A stretch of 64,000 nucleotides of DNA from contig NC_065885.2 of assembly GCF_932274485.2 (NCBI RefSeq), forward strand, positions 41,987,062 to 42,051,061. Reading direction: 5' to 3'. The notes beneath the pieces are model-generated. The model did not search any database, was not told where the DNA came from, and saw nothing but the letters and a program-made list of their open reading frames with translations. The position numbers were made by a program, and so were the translations under genes. Of this stretch, positions 11,490 through 23,243 are shown piece by piece; the first letter of the stretch is position 1, and each line of letters begins with the position of its first letter. Source of the DNA: Patella vulgata. Its lineage: Eukaryota; Mollusca; Gastropoda; Patellidae.

Positions 11490-12328
11490 GACTGTATATA
11501 TATTACTGGTATGTACATTGTATTATACATGTATGTATCTCCTGGTTAAGATTGTGAATAAAGACTATTAGTATTATTATTGCCACACCCACAATCCAGA
11601 CAATATTCTGTCAGGGAAATTTTTTGAGAACCAGCAGTAGCAAATGAAAACTACCTTTACTTAAATATCTCAAAAAACCTCTCCCAAGTGAGTTCAAATC
11701 AACTATAATCAGGCTTATGCTTCACAAATCACTATAACAGACAATTAAGCCATTACCATACTATTACACTTCAAAGGGACCATATCAAACTTTTGGCAGC
11801 CAATATCGCTTTTTATAGAGATTTTTGGAGTACACAATAGGATTACATGTAACAATTTGATAAGGGCATCAATTTACTTTAGACATATTCATGAAGACAG
11901 TTTTCAATGCTGTGTGTAGAACAAATTTCTCAGTAGAATCTAATAATGTGAATCTACCTTTACACCTGTCTTCATTAGCCCAGTTTAGGAGCAAAACAGT
12001 AGGACGTTAAACCCCATTTCATTTCATTTCACACCCCACTTAGAAGGCATTCTAAAACTTGTAGAGCAGTATACAGAATGAAGTGGTTTAGCGCTAAACT
12101 AAAACTATCACTACATAGACATGTTGCAAAATCGAATGCATGACAACTCAGACCAAAGCCCATTCAGACCAATAGAAGACCACTCGGACCAAGACAGAAG
12201 ACCACTCGGGCCAAGATAGTAGACCACTGAGACAATGATAGTTATTTATTTATCTTTACTTATTATATTTTACCGGTAATACATAACAGCAAATAAATAA
12301 TTAATCTTTATTACATCAACAATTTATA
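11490..12328. other. Unassigned DNA; SINE-A 3' end and a short tandem repeat
   Basis: 11963-12030 is the last ~70 bp of SINE-A on the plus strand (TCTTCATTAGCCCAGTTTAG..GTAGGACGTTAAACCCCATTTC with ATTTC repeats). 12150-12235 holds three or four ~26-bp units (AGAAGACCACTCGGACCAAG). An AATAAAG-(ATT)n stretch near 11555-11580 could be a LINE tail. No gene recognised. Confidence 0.55.
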
Positions 12329-12510
12329 AAAAGATAGGTTGCCAGGCAACGAAACATACACCCACAGCAGCTAAGTCGTCCGAGCAGTCAACAAAAAAAG
12401 AGTTGTCGCATATTTTTTCTATTGTCGGTAATGAAACATTTATAATACACTAAAATCTGATTAACGGACCGTCGACAATGTACGACCACATTTCAATGTG
12501 GGCATATAAT
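12329..12510 (+). repeat. Pearl-like element, core-only copy without tandem units
   Basis: It starts with the conserved head AAAGATAGGTTGCCAGGCAA, whose GTTGCCAGGCAAC is an inverted repeat, and continues CATAC.CCCACAGCAGCTAA.TCGTCCGAGCAGTC. It reaches the tail hairpin (about 12479-12507, CCACATTTCAATGTGG) after only ~150 bp, with no ~150-bp units and only a trace of the ACGG tract. Because both ends are present in one short copy, it links the head seen at 13862, 17850 and 18245 with the tail seen at 1104, 5606, 20146 and 20827. Confidence 0.7.
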
Positions 12511-12625
12511 GAAAACAGAAACGATTGAATGTAAATCAGTTTACACACATTCATATTGCATTATTATACGCATTGCGACCCATTTGTGTCAATCTAGGTC
12601 CCAAATATTAGCGATTTAGCTCCTT
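12511..12625 (+). repeat. Dispersed repeat shared with 26798-26920
   Basis: ACGATTGAATGTAAATCAGTTTA..ACATTCATATT and AGGTCC.AAATATTAGCGATT occur here and, in the same orientation and about 85-90% alike by eye, at 26798-26920. Family not recognised. Confidence 0.75.
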
Positions 12626-13624
12626 TTACACAGTTAAAGTCCCGTTATCCTGACCATCCATTACACGGCAATTCGTTCTTCAGACTTTTTGCTAGTTTTA
12701 TATAGTTAACGATCCATAAATCTGACAGTCCGTCCATTAGTGCGAATGTTCGTTCTGGCAGATGACCCATAAATATAACAGACTGTTATTTCCATCGTCC
12801 CTTAGTATGAAAGCGTGTTAATACAACCTTCTTGTATTCTAGTATAATATACACAGTTAAGTTTCCATACGGTGTTATCAACGACCCCTTGTACTTTAGT
12901 ACAATATAGGCTTGTTATAGGCATAATAAACTATAATTTGTTTTCAGTAATCTGTTAATTTTTTAAGCTTATTACTTTGTAAATAATTTATATCCATATG
13001 TACATGTAATTGTCAGCTATATTACTTTGGTGGAAGCGGACATTAAATAACAGTATTTCACACACACGACATAGGGATGCGTTGACAGGCTAAACTTTCG
13101 AACATCATCCAAAAAAAAGAAGTTTTTGTAAATCATATGTAGTGTGATGTTTTGAAAATATAAATTCCTCACCCCCTCATTAGAATATTACCGGGTAAGT
13201 AACCAATCATCTTTTCTGAAGGACGTCTTCACTCCTTTCTCCTAGACATTAACCTCGATAATACAGCAAGAAATAGCAGCTTAGAACACATAAGTACAAA
13301 GGCCCCGAGCTCGATGGAAAATCTGAAGTCAGGGTAAAAGTCAAGGCCACGGTGATATTCACATGTAAAGGCAAATCCAACTGGTCAATGCCAAATAGTT
13401 GTTTATAGAAAATAGTGGCTTGGTGCAAAAATTAAAATATACAAAAATTATTATTATTATGAACTGCAGCGTTAGGCAGGAAGAGCAGTGTGTATTATTA
13501 TTCAAGTCTAAATAGTCAACAAACAAAATTGCGTCAATCGGATAATCGTATTTCTCGGAAGAAGCTAAAAGGTCGGTAAAATGAAAAGTTATTGATCGAT
13601 TCGGCAGACATTTGAAGTTACAAA
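12626..13624. other. No feature recognised
   Basis: About 1 kb of AT-rich DNA without a recognisable repeat, RNA gene or coding region. A minus-strand frame at 13359-13703 runs partly through the SINE-A fragment at its right end and is not credible as a gene. Confidence 0.5.
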
Positions 13625-13803
13625 AAATCGACGTCCTGTGTACACATTGGCGTGGACGTAAAATATCCCTCAGCAGTTGGAAATCGATATAAGAGTAGGC
13701 CATAGCGCCGCTGTCCGGGCAAAATTTCCCTCATAGCACATTGCATTGTGTGTGCTTGTCTTCATTAGCCAAGTCAGAGCAGAACAGTAGGATGTTAACT
13801 AAA
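13625..13803 (+). mobile_element. SINE-A, 3' half
   Basis: Plus-strand match to the body and 3' end of SINE-A: GTACACATTGGCGTG, GATATAAGAGTAGGCCATAG, GGCAAAATTTCCCTCATAGC, TCTTCATTAGCC and GAACAGTAGGATGTTAA. The tRNA-like head is missing, as usual for a 5'-truncated SINE. Confidence 0.75.
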
Positions 13804-13861
13804 GATGTAAACAGTCACTCAGTTAACCGGTCACGGTTTGGTTGCACTGCTGAACCAGTTG

Positions 13862-13897
13862 AAAAGATAGGTTGCCAGGCAACAAAACATACGCCCT
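13862..13897 (+). repeat. Pearl-like head, isolated
   Basis: AAAGATAGGTTGCCAGGCAA and the following CAAAACATACGCCC match the head at 12329, then the sequence switches at about 13898 to an unrelated repeat (TTAGGGTTTCACACTGCG). This marks an insertion or recombination junction. Confidence 0.7.
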
Positions 13898-13904
13898 GGT
13901 AATT

Positions 13905-16900
13905 AGGGTTTCACACTGCGTAGCCACTATTAGTGAAACACTATTGTTTTTGTTCGGATTATTATTCTTATTAGGGTTTCACACTGCGTAGCTTGTGTGA
14001 AACACTATTGTTTTTGTTCGGATTATTATTCTTATTATTATTTTTTTTTTTCCATTTTGATCATATCTCAGAAACTACTTGTCGGATTGATCCAATTTCT
14101 TGGGTTTCACTGGGAAAGTGGGTGTGACTTAGAGATTAAAGCTATATTGAACGTTCTGTGACAATACGAAATGTCCGAAATAACCGAAGTGGTTAATTTT
14201 TGAAATAATTGCCGGATTTTAACATTTGATACATTTTAACATAGGCAGAAACAAGACACGTAGCTATGGTTCTTTAGATTGTTGATTTTCGATGAATCTT
14301 CGGAGATATTAGGCGCCAAATTTTGAAAATTTAAATTTTTACAAAAAACTTTTTTATTTATGAATATTTTTTGATGATATTTCATCCAGGGCTAAAGGGT
14401 CGTCTGATTTGAGCGAAAATGTAAACAATTTTTGTCTAAATAATTTTCCTTGGCCGCTATTGGCTAATTCAGTTTTACGCTCTTAGATTCATTAATGATC
14501 GTTCGATTTGTTTGAAACAAAGTTCATATGCTCCGTTTTCCAAAATGTCATTTATTTGGTTACCGATAAAGTTTCCTGTCGACACCGGAAGTGGCATAAT
14601 TTCAACAAAAACTATAATTTTGACAGTTCGGTACCACTTTTTGAAAGCAAATATTATTTTTTCAAAATTTGTTATTACCAAATCGATGCGCAATGCAATG
14701 GTGCACAAAACATGGACTCAGTTTTTTTAATTTCGATTTCGTTTTTGGGTTATTTCGATTAAAAGGTGAAAAAACGAGTAAAATTAAGCTATTTACAACC
14801 CATTCAGCGTCTTGATATTTTAAAATATTTCTTTGTAACTTTCATAAACTCGCAGCAACAATCCATACGAAGAGAATGTATGTGAAAATTAGTTTGTAAT
14901 ATGAGCAGTTGCCGAGAAATGGGCAATTTTGCATGAGTGACTTTTTACGCTAGTTTGCCTGTAAAAGAGTCAATTATTATTGGATTTCCATAAAAGTGAC
15001 ACCATTTGATGCGTAATGTCAATATTAACTAGGTCAAGCCAATTTAACATTTTCAATGTCACCGGAAATGACGTCATTTGGGCAAAAACTGTATTTAGAG
15101 CCATTAAAACCAATAATTTATTCAAATGAGTCGTATTTGTTATTTGTTTAAAATTTTGATATTTGATTCCAATCAACTAATAGAATGAACCCATACGATC
15201 ATATAGATATCACAAAATGGTTTCTAACTTGTTTAGTTGCGGAGAAATAGACGATTTTCAACAGGTAACTTTTCAAGGTTTTTGGTCCATAAAAGTGTCA
15301 ATTATTATTCGATTTTCATAAAACTTTCAGTGTGTGATATCTAATGCCATTTACGATTTCATACAAGTAATTTAAGATTTTCATTATCACCGGAAATAAC
15401 GTCATTTTGGCAAAAACTGTATTTTTAGCCGTCAAAACATATTTTATTCAAATGAGTCTGATTTGTATTGTTTTTAAAATTATGATATTTGATTCCAATC
15501 AACAAATAGATTAAACCCACAAGATCATACAGATACCAAAAAATAGTTTCTAACTTGTACGGTTGCAGAGAAATAGACGATTTTCTACAGGTCACTTTTC
15601 AAGGTTTTTGTTCTATAAAAGTGGCAATTATTATTCGATTTACATAAAAATTTTCACCATGTGATGCCTTATGGCATTTATGATTTCATAAAACTAATTT
15701 AGAATTTTCATTATCACCGGAAGTAATGTAATTTTGTCAGGATCACTTACATGTAAGAAATGTATACAATGAATTGATATTTCCGGATTTGGTTGATTCT
15801 GCGTACATTTTATTTGATGTGTGCAATGCTTATATGGAAACCTGTTTAATGGTTTCACCGGTACTGGAAGTGAAATATGTTTAGGGTAACGTGGCACCGG
15901 TTCTAGTTCGCAGTTCTAGTGATGATTGTTTTTACCAAAAAACAATCATCCAACACATTGGCCGTTTTATTTTCCACTTGAGTATATCTCAGAAACTACT
16001 TGTCGGATCAATCCGATATCTTTGGTTTTACAGGAAAGATGGCATAACTTATAGATTAAATCTATTTCGAACATTCTGCGACAATGCGAAATGTCCGAAA
16101 TCACCAAAGTTGTTTTTTTGCTAAATATTGCCGTAATATTAACAATAATTGCCGGATTTTAACATTTAATACATTTTGACATAGCCAGAGACAAGGCACA
16201 AAGCTATGGGTCTTTAGATTTTGGATTTAAATTTTTACAAACATTTTTTTTATTAATGAATATTTCTTTATGGTATTTTATCCAGGGCTAAAGGGTCATC
16301 TGATTTGAGCAAAAATGTGAACAATTTATATCTCATTAATTTGCATAGCCACCATTGGCTAATTCAGTTTTTCGGTCCTAGATTGATTATTTATTGTTCG
16401 ATTTGTTTAAAACAAAGTTCATATGCTTCTTTTTACAAAATATCATTTTTTTTGTTACCGATAGAGTTATCTATCGGCATCGGAAGTGACATAATTTTAA
16501 CAATAACTATAATTTTGACAGTTTGGTACCACTTTTTGAAAGCAAATATTATTTTTTCAAAATTTGATATTACCAAAAGAATGCGCCATGTAAATGTGCA
16601 CAAAACATCGGACTCAGTTTTCTTAATTTCGATTTCGGGCTATTTCGATTAAAAGGTGAAAAACGGTGTAAAATTAAGCTATTTAAAACCCATTCAGCGT
16701 CTTCATATTTTAAAATATTTCTTCGTAGCTTTCAAAAACTCGTAGCAATAATCCATACGAAGAGAATGTTTGTTAAAATTAGTTTGTAATATGAGCGGTT
16801 GCCAAGAAATAGGCAATTTTTGCATGCGCCACTTTTCACGTTATTTTGCCTGTAAAGGAGTCAATTATTATTCGATTTTCATTTTTTTTTACCATTTGAT

Positions 16901-17310
16901 GCCTTATGCTAATTTTGACTAGGTCAAATCAATTTAACATTTTCACTGTCAGCGGAAATGACATCATTTGGGCAAAAAATGTATTTTTGGCCTCTAAAAG
17001 GGATATTTTATTCAAATGAGTCCTATTTGTTATTTTTTTTTTTAAATTTTGATATTTGATTTCAATCAACTAATAGAATGAACCCATACGATCATATAGA
17101 TATCACAAAATGGTTTTTAACTTGTTCAGTTGCGGAGAAATAGACGATTTTCAACAGGTAACTTTTCGAGGTTTTTGGTGCATAAAAGTTTCAATTATTA
17201 TTCGATTTTCATAAAATTTTCAGTGTTTGACACCTAATGCCATTTACGATTTCATACAAGTAATTTAACATTTTCGTTATCACCGGAAGTAACGTCTTTC
17301 CCGGTAAGAT
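13905..17310 (+). repeat. Two diverged direct copies of a ~1.95-kb repeat
   Basis: Copy 1 runs from about 14060 and copy 2 from about 15975. Paired landmarks are ATCTCAGAAACTACTTGTCG (14065, 15986), GGGCTAAAGGGTC (14391, 16287), GTTACCGATA (14560, 16455), CCCATTCAGCGTCTT (14798, 16689) and GAGAAATAGACGATTTTC (15242, 17139). Within copy 1, a ~320-bp block (about 15155-15440) is itself repeated at 15480-15720. The start has a 63-bp tandem duplication (13910-14036; GTGAAACACTATTGTTTTTG). No protein is recognisable, and the apparent frames at 14475-14762 and 16305-16652 come from the same repeat. Family unknown; probably a large non-autonomous transposon with internal amplification. Confidence 0.75.
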
Positions 17311-17420
17311 TACAACATCAATTGTTGATTTAAATTAACTAATAATTTGTGTTTTCAATGTGGAAGACTTTGGATGATATTGAGTTAGAGACTTAGCTAC
17401 TTTAAATTCCCCCCACCCCC
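17300..17420 (+). repeat. Dispersed repeat, inverted copy at 26400-26520
   Basis: GTAAGATTACAACATCAATTG..GTGTTTTCAATGT..GATGATATTGA.TTAGAGACTT..CTACTTTAAATTC is found in reverse complement at 26400-26520. The 17420-17845 stretch that follows shows a C-rich tract (17411-17432) and nothing else recognisable. Confidence 0.75.
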
Positions 17421-17849
17421 CCTTTGGAAGTTTTGACATTTGTATACCTTATTAGCACTGGCTGCCAAGTATTAAATAGCCTCAACTGATTGACAAATTA
17501 ATTGTTTTACAGTATTAACCTCATCACTCCATAAACAAAGTCTCAAAATGAAACAAGTATGTTGTGATGAAATAATATTAAAATAGAGAGTATATAATAG
17601 TAAAATTGTTTAGATTACCACTTGAGTGCATGATGCTGTGCCGATGGGGTCAAAGCTGACATACGGGTTAATGGTACATGTACCATATGATACAGCATGG
17701 CTTGTGATAGAAACACGGTGTAGTAAATTCTTTGGAATTAGATGATGGTGAATAATCAAACTTATTTTGTATTTAAAAATCCAAAGGTATGCTTTCAAAT
17801 ACTGATTTCATAGCTAATCTTATGAAGTATTAGTGAAGCTTTTGTTTTT

Positions 17850-20178
17850 AAAAGATAGGTTGCCAGGCAACAAAACATACGCCCACACCAGCTAAATCGT
17901 CCGAGCAGTCGACAAAGGTTGTCACATATTTATTCTTTTGTAGGTAATTAGGGGAATTTAATAGACAATTTTATACAGATGACATTATAATTTTCGTCGT
18001 TTGAGGGTTCACAAGGTTCTAAAAACTAAAACAAGGGCCGTAACTCTGGAAGTAATCTACAGAAATTGTTCAAATTCGACAGGCTTTTTCGTTTTACTAA
18101 TTCAAATAATGCATTTAAATTTCGTCCGAGCAGTCGACAAGGGTTGTCACATATTTATTCTATTGTAGGTAATTAGGGGAATTTAATAGACAAATTCATA
18201 CAGATGACATTGTAATTTTCGTCGTTTGAGGGTTCACAAGGTTTTAAAGATAGGTTGCCAGGCAACAAAACATACGCCCACAGCAGCTAAATCGTCCCAG
18301 CGGTCGACAAGGGTTGTCGCATATTTATTCCTTTGTAGGTAATTGGGGGCCTTTACAAGACAGTTCCATACAGATCAGATTATAAATTTTGTCGTTTGAG
18401 GGTTTACAAAGTTCTACAAACTGAAACAAGGGTCTCAACTCTGGAAGAAATCTACAGAAATTGTTGAAATTTGACACGCTTTTTTGTTTTACTAATTTAA
18501 ATAATGCATATAAATTTCATACAGGTCACATGATCACTTTTGTCATTGAAACGTTCACAATCTCCATAACTCTAGAAATTATTGACAGAAATTGCTGAAA
18601 TTCAATAGACCTGTTTCACAAATTTAAATGATGCATATAAATTTCATACATGTACATATCGGATGATAACTGTTGTCATTAGAGTATTCACAAGATTTAA
18701 CAAAGTAAAACAAGGGCAATAACTCTAGAAGTAATTATTGTAAATTGCTTAAATACTATAGGCTTTTTCATTTCACTAATTTAAATTATGCATATAAATT
18801 TCATACATATCGGATGATAACTGTTGTCATTAGAGTGTTCACAAGATTTAACAAAGTGAAACAAGGGCAATAACTCTAGAAGTAATTATTGTAAATTGCT
18901 GAAATACTATAGGCTTTTTCGTTTCACTAATTTAAATCATGCCTATAAATTTCACGAAAACTTAAACTAAGATACAATTGAAATTTTAAGAAATACTGCA
19001 ATTCGATTGGCTGACCAATATGCAAATTGGATATATGCAAATTGATTTTACTGGTCAGCCAATCGAATTGCAGTATTTCTTAAAATTTCGATTGTATCTT
19101 AGTTTAAGTTTTCATGAATAAGGGCCCGGGTGGTAACTTTTGGTGTTAGAGCGTTCACAAGGATCAATAAAGTGAAACAAGGGCCATAACTCTAGACGTA
19201 ATAAACGGAAATTGGTGAAATTCAATAGGCTTCTTCGTCTCACTAATTTAAATAATGTATATAATTTTCAGAAGGATCGAATGATAACTTTTGACGTTAG
19301 AGCGTTCACAAGGACCAATAAAGTGAAACAAGGGCCATAACTCTAGACATAATAAACGGAAATTGCTGAAATTCAATAGGCTTCTTTGTTTCAATAATCT
19401 AAATAATGCATATAAATTTCAGAAAGATTGGATGATAACTTTTAACGTTAGAGCGTTCACAAGGACCAATAACTGAAACAAGGGCCATAACTCTAGACAT
19501 AATAAACGGGAATTGCTGAAATTCAATAGGCTTCTTCATTTCAATAATCTAAATAATGCATATAAATATCAGAAAGATCGGATGATAACTTTTGACGTTA
19601 GAGCGTTCACAAGGTTCAATAAAGTGAAACAAGGGCCATAACTCTAGATGTAGTAAACAGAAATTGCTGAAATTCAATAGCCTTCTTTCGTTTCGCTAAT
19701 TTAAATAATGCATATGAATTTCAGAAAGATCAATGAATTTACACGTAAGAAATCCAATCATTTTCAAGCGTGCTCCTATTCGTTGATGACATCATAGCTG
19801 TGATGACGTCATCATTCAAACATGCATGTGCACGCGTAATGGACATACTAAGCATAACCTATCCATTGATACCTCATTTGTGAAAATCAGTCTTCAGGTG
19901 GCAGATATATGATCAAATGAATTTACATTTAAGAAATCCAACCATTTTCAAGCGTGGTCCTATTCTTTTGGCCACGACTGTAGACGTAATAAACAGAAAT
20001 TATTGAAATTCAATAGGCTTCTTCGTTTCACTAATGTAAACAACATACATCAATTTTAAAACAATTGGATGATAACTTTTGGCGTTAGAGCGTTCACAAG
20101 AAATTGTGGACGACGGACGGACGGACGGACGGGGGCAACGGCAATATACGTCCACATTTCAATGTGGGCGTATAAAAA
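17850..20178 (+). repeat. Pearl-like composite array with nested MITE
   Basis: Heads (AAAGATAGGTTGCCAGG) sit at 17850 and 18245, and from about 18000 to 20100 there are roughly 12 diverged ~145-bp units (GAAACAAGGGCCATAACTCT..AATAGGCTTCTTCGTTTCAC..GATGATAACTTTTG..GCGTTCACAAG). The end has an ACGG tract (20112-20131) and tail hairpin 20146-20173. Interruptions are a foldback MITE at 18954-19115 and a ~200-bp direct-repeat block at 19735-19980 (GAATTTACA..AAGAAATCCAA..CATTTTCAAGCGTG, twice). Two heads and one tail suggest one copy inserted in, or recombined with, another. Confidence 0.75.
18954..19115. mobile_element. ~162-bp foldback MITE
   Basis: Arms of ~62 bp, at 18956-19018 and 19052-19113, are near-perfect reverse complements (GAAAACTTAAACTAAGATAC..GATTGGCTGACCA) around a short loop rich in ATGCAAATTG. 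The element interrupts a pearl-like unit after TATAAATTTCA. Both arms match almost base for base, so insertion is recent compared with the host repeat. Confidence 0.9.
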
Positions 20179-20858
20179 CTAAAACAAGGGCCGTAACTCT
20201 GGAAGTAATCTACAGAAATTGTTCAAATTCGACAGGCTTTTTCGTTTTAATAATTCAAATAATGCATATAAATTTCATACAGATCGGATGATAACTGTTG
20301 TCATTAGAGCGTTCACAAGATTCAACAAAAGTGAAACAAGGGCAATAACTCTAGATGTAATTAACGGAAATTGCTGAAATTCAATAGGCTTCTTTGCTTT
20401 ACTAATTTAAATGATGCATATAAATTTCATACAGATCGGTTGGTAACTTTTGTTGTTAGGGCGTTCACAAGGGGCAACAAAGTGAAACAAGGGCCATAAC
20501 TCCAGAAGAAATTAACGGAAATTGCTGAAATTCGATAGGCTTCTTCATTTCACTAATTTAAAAGATGCATATCAATTTCAAACAGATCGGATGATAACTG
20601 TTGTCATTAGAGCGTTCACAAGATTCAACAAAGTGAAACAAGGGCCATAACTCTAGACTTAATTAACGGAAATTGCTGAAATTCAATAGGCTTCTTCATC
20701 TCACTAATGCAAACAACATATATCAATTTCAAAACAATCAGATGATAAATATAGTCTGTAGAGTGATTACAAGAAATTGTGGACGATGGACGGACGGACA
20801 GACCGACGGACGGAGGCGACGGCAATATACGACCACATTTCCATGTGGGCGTATAAAA
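20179..20858 (+). repeat. Pearl-like array, second end
   Basis: Four to five further ~150-bp units follow directly on the tail of the previous copy, with no head of their own, then ATTGTGGACGATGG, an ACGG tract (20785-20818) and hairpin 20827-20854 (loop TTCC). Either two elements recombined or the end module was duplicated. Confidence 0.75.
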
Positions 20859-20955
20859 ATCAACATGATTTCAACTGGTCTATACATGACCCCAAAGTAC
20901 CGAGCAAGATGGAGAAATTAAACATCAAGAATGAATAAATGAATGGAATTTGTAG

Positions 20956-22177
20956 GGAGACTGGGGCACATTGAACCAGTTTTTTCACATACATGGTTGT
21001 CCTCCTTCCATATTAAATGTTTTTATTAGAAGATCTCTTTACTGTATTGTATTGTTTGAAGACATATCATAGTTGCTATTGTGTATCAGATTCAATTCAA
21101 TTAATAGGACGTTAAACCCCATTTCATTTCAATTCAATTAATTTTTAACTTTTTTTAAAAAACACATTTTAATCCACTTGACCGTAATTGTACAATGTAC
21201 CCTGCTGTACAAAATAGTCGGGGCAGGTTTAACCACATAATGGGGCACATTGAACAGTGGTAAAAATTCCATGTTAAACATAGATCTGAATTTGGGTCAC
21301 AAACCTAGTCACTTGTTTCGTAGTGATCTAATGAATCTGCAAACAATCAATGTTTAGTTAAAAACAAATATCCACAGATTTGACATCCGTGCAACGATCG
21401 AAACAAGCAGTAGTCCAGATTCCCTGGGCTACTACAAATCGCCTTAAATTGCACTTAAGTTGGCAGTTTGGTGGGATAGTGGGATCCCAGTCAACTTTTG
21501 CAGTGAATCAAACCAAAATTTGTCCAATATTCTGTCTAAATTTGGACAGCCTGATTTGCTGACAAGCAACTCTTAGTCAGGGAGACCCATTGCGCCCCTG
21601 TATGTCACAGCCAAGTTTCGAACACTGCTCCCATGAAGTTTTAATTCCTTTTATATGACAGGCCTACAGAGTTGGATCAATTGATATTCTAATATTGTTT
21701 TTATTTTCAAAGATATTAGAAATTATCAAATGATATATAGTCTATAATGCACTGGGGTACATTAAACCATGGTTCAAAGTACCCCATTGACAGTGGTTCA
21801 ATCTGCCCCATCACAGTTTCATGATCAAAATTTTAAAAAAAATTCAATATGCCCTCTATGGATCAAGCCCCTGTTTATCTGGATTGTAGATTAGACATAA
21901 TATATGAACTGATTTTAAGTACAAGAATTTCCTAGACTAAACAGCTAACATGTATGAAAAATGATGTGGAAGTTGTGCATTTTCACTTTTAAGAGCTCTT
22001 TTGAAAAAATCATTGCCTAAAAAATAATTGACAGCATGTTGCTACTGCTTATTGACGGGGAAATAGGACTAAGAAGCTATCTCACTTCTGTGTAGTGTTG
22101 GGTTGCATAGTATTATTTATAAAGGATATATCCATGGTGGTTCAATGTACCCATATGTTCAATGTGCCCCGGTCTCC
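20956..22177. mobile_element. 1.2-kb TIR element, unknown superfamily
   Basis: The ends are GGAGACTGGGGCACATTGAA (20956) and, in complement, GGAGACCGGGGCACATTGAA (22177). The GGGGCACATTGAAC motif also occurs internally near 21242, and a related palindrome lies near 21750-21785 (TGGGGTACATTAAACCATGG..CAAAGTACCCC), so terminal motifs are repeated inside. The flanks (TTTGTAG / ACTGTTA) show no clear target duplication. The longest frame (21380-21562, 60 residues) is not recognisable. Most probably a non-autonomous cut-and-paste element. Confidence 0.7.
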
Positions 22178-22374
22178 ACTGTTAACTTATAAGTTGTAAT
22201 ACTAATAATTTAAAAATATATTATCAAGTCTTATTTTGGTGCAACAAATATTTTGATAGAAATTTTTTATCGGTTAACCGATTGGCGATTGCCCTTGGGT
22301 TTTTAAAGACCAGTTAACCAGTTCAATAATTTTTTAACCCTTACATGGTATGATCATTAATGAGTTAAAGAGAG

Positions 22375-22815
22375 AGAAATGGGGTTTAACATCCACTCGA
22401 CACAAACTAGGTCATTTCGACACTAACATATGGTTCATTTTTATTTCAATGGGTATTGTTTTATTATATATATGTTAAGCTATATGTACAGTACAATTTG
22501 GGGTCAGTGTAATTGGAAATTAAGGGAGTTATATGCCAGTAACTTTTTTTCTAGTCAGATGACTACAAAATTTGCTCAAAGGATAGCCTTAGGACTGTCC
22601 ACTACTGTGGTTGGAGCAAGACGGAAGACATCGTAGTGGAACCATTTCTATAGAGGGTCTATAGCAGTGGCAGGAAACGGGAGGAGCCGGAGAAAATCCA
22701 CAAGGTTCCTTGTTAGGTACAACTGAGGAATCGAAACCATGCCAGTTTACTCAATGAATGACAGACTTTTGTCATACAACGCGCACATGCTAACCATTCA
22801 GCCCCCCCCCCCCCC
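22375..22815 (-). mobile_element. SINE-B with internal foreign segment
   Basis: The reverse complement reads as SINE-B. The tRNA-like head is at 22735-22798 (TGAATGGTTAGC..GGTTTCGATTCC box B), the body AGGAACCTTGTGGATTTTCT, and the tail GACACAAACTAGGTCATTTC then AAACCCCATTTCTCTCTC at 22375-22430. About 200 bp near 22440-22640 has no SINE-B match and may be an insertion. It ends in a poly-C run (22802-22816). Confidence 0.75.
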
Positions 22816-23243
22816 CGAATTAATTTAAATGAGTTAAGATCACTATTCTGATTCGATCAGCCCCACCCTATTGATATTATATTAGTAATTTATCTAGAAT
22901 GTTAATGTTTTATTTATTAGTTTCTTACTCTTACCACACATCCTTTTCCGAGCAAAGCAAAAAGCGCCTCATTTTCATCATTCAGCAATAATAGCGATGC
23001 CTTGTTTGTAGCCTTTGGTCTTTGGTGAGACATATTTAATTAGAATAAATAAATATTTTACATCGAAACAATAACTTGACAAAATTCGATCTATGATTCT
23101 ACGTAGGGTTTTCCGGGTTGCTCTTCCGGGTTTTACTCTTAGATTGATGAATCTGGGGCCTCCCTGTATGGCGAATGACAAGCGAATGACGAATGACAAG
23201 GAATTTCTAAAAACAACTCCATTTAGGCCAATATAATTCAACA
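22816..23243. other. No feature recognised
   Basis: A 115-residue frame on the minus strand (22978-23325) runs into the left arm of the next foldback element and matches no known protein. No repeat seen here. Confidence 0.45.
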
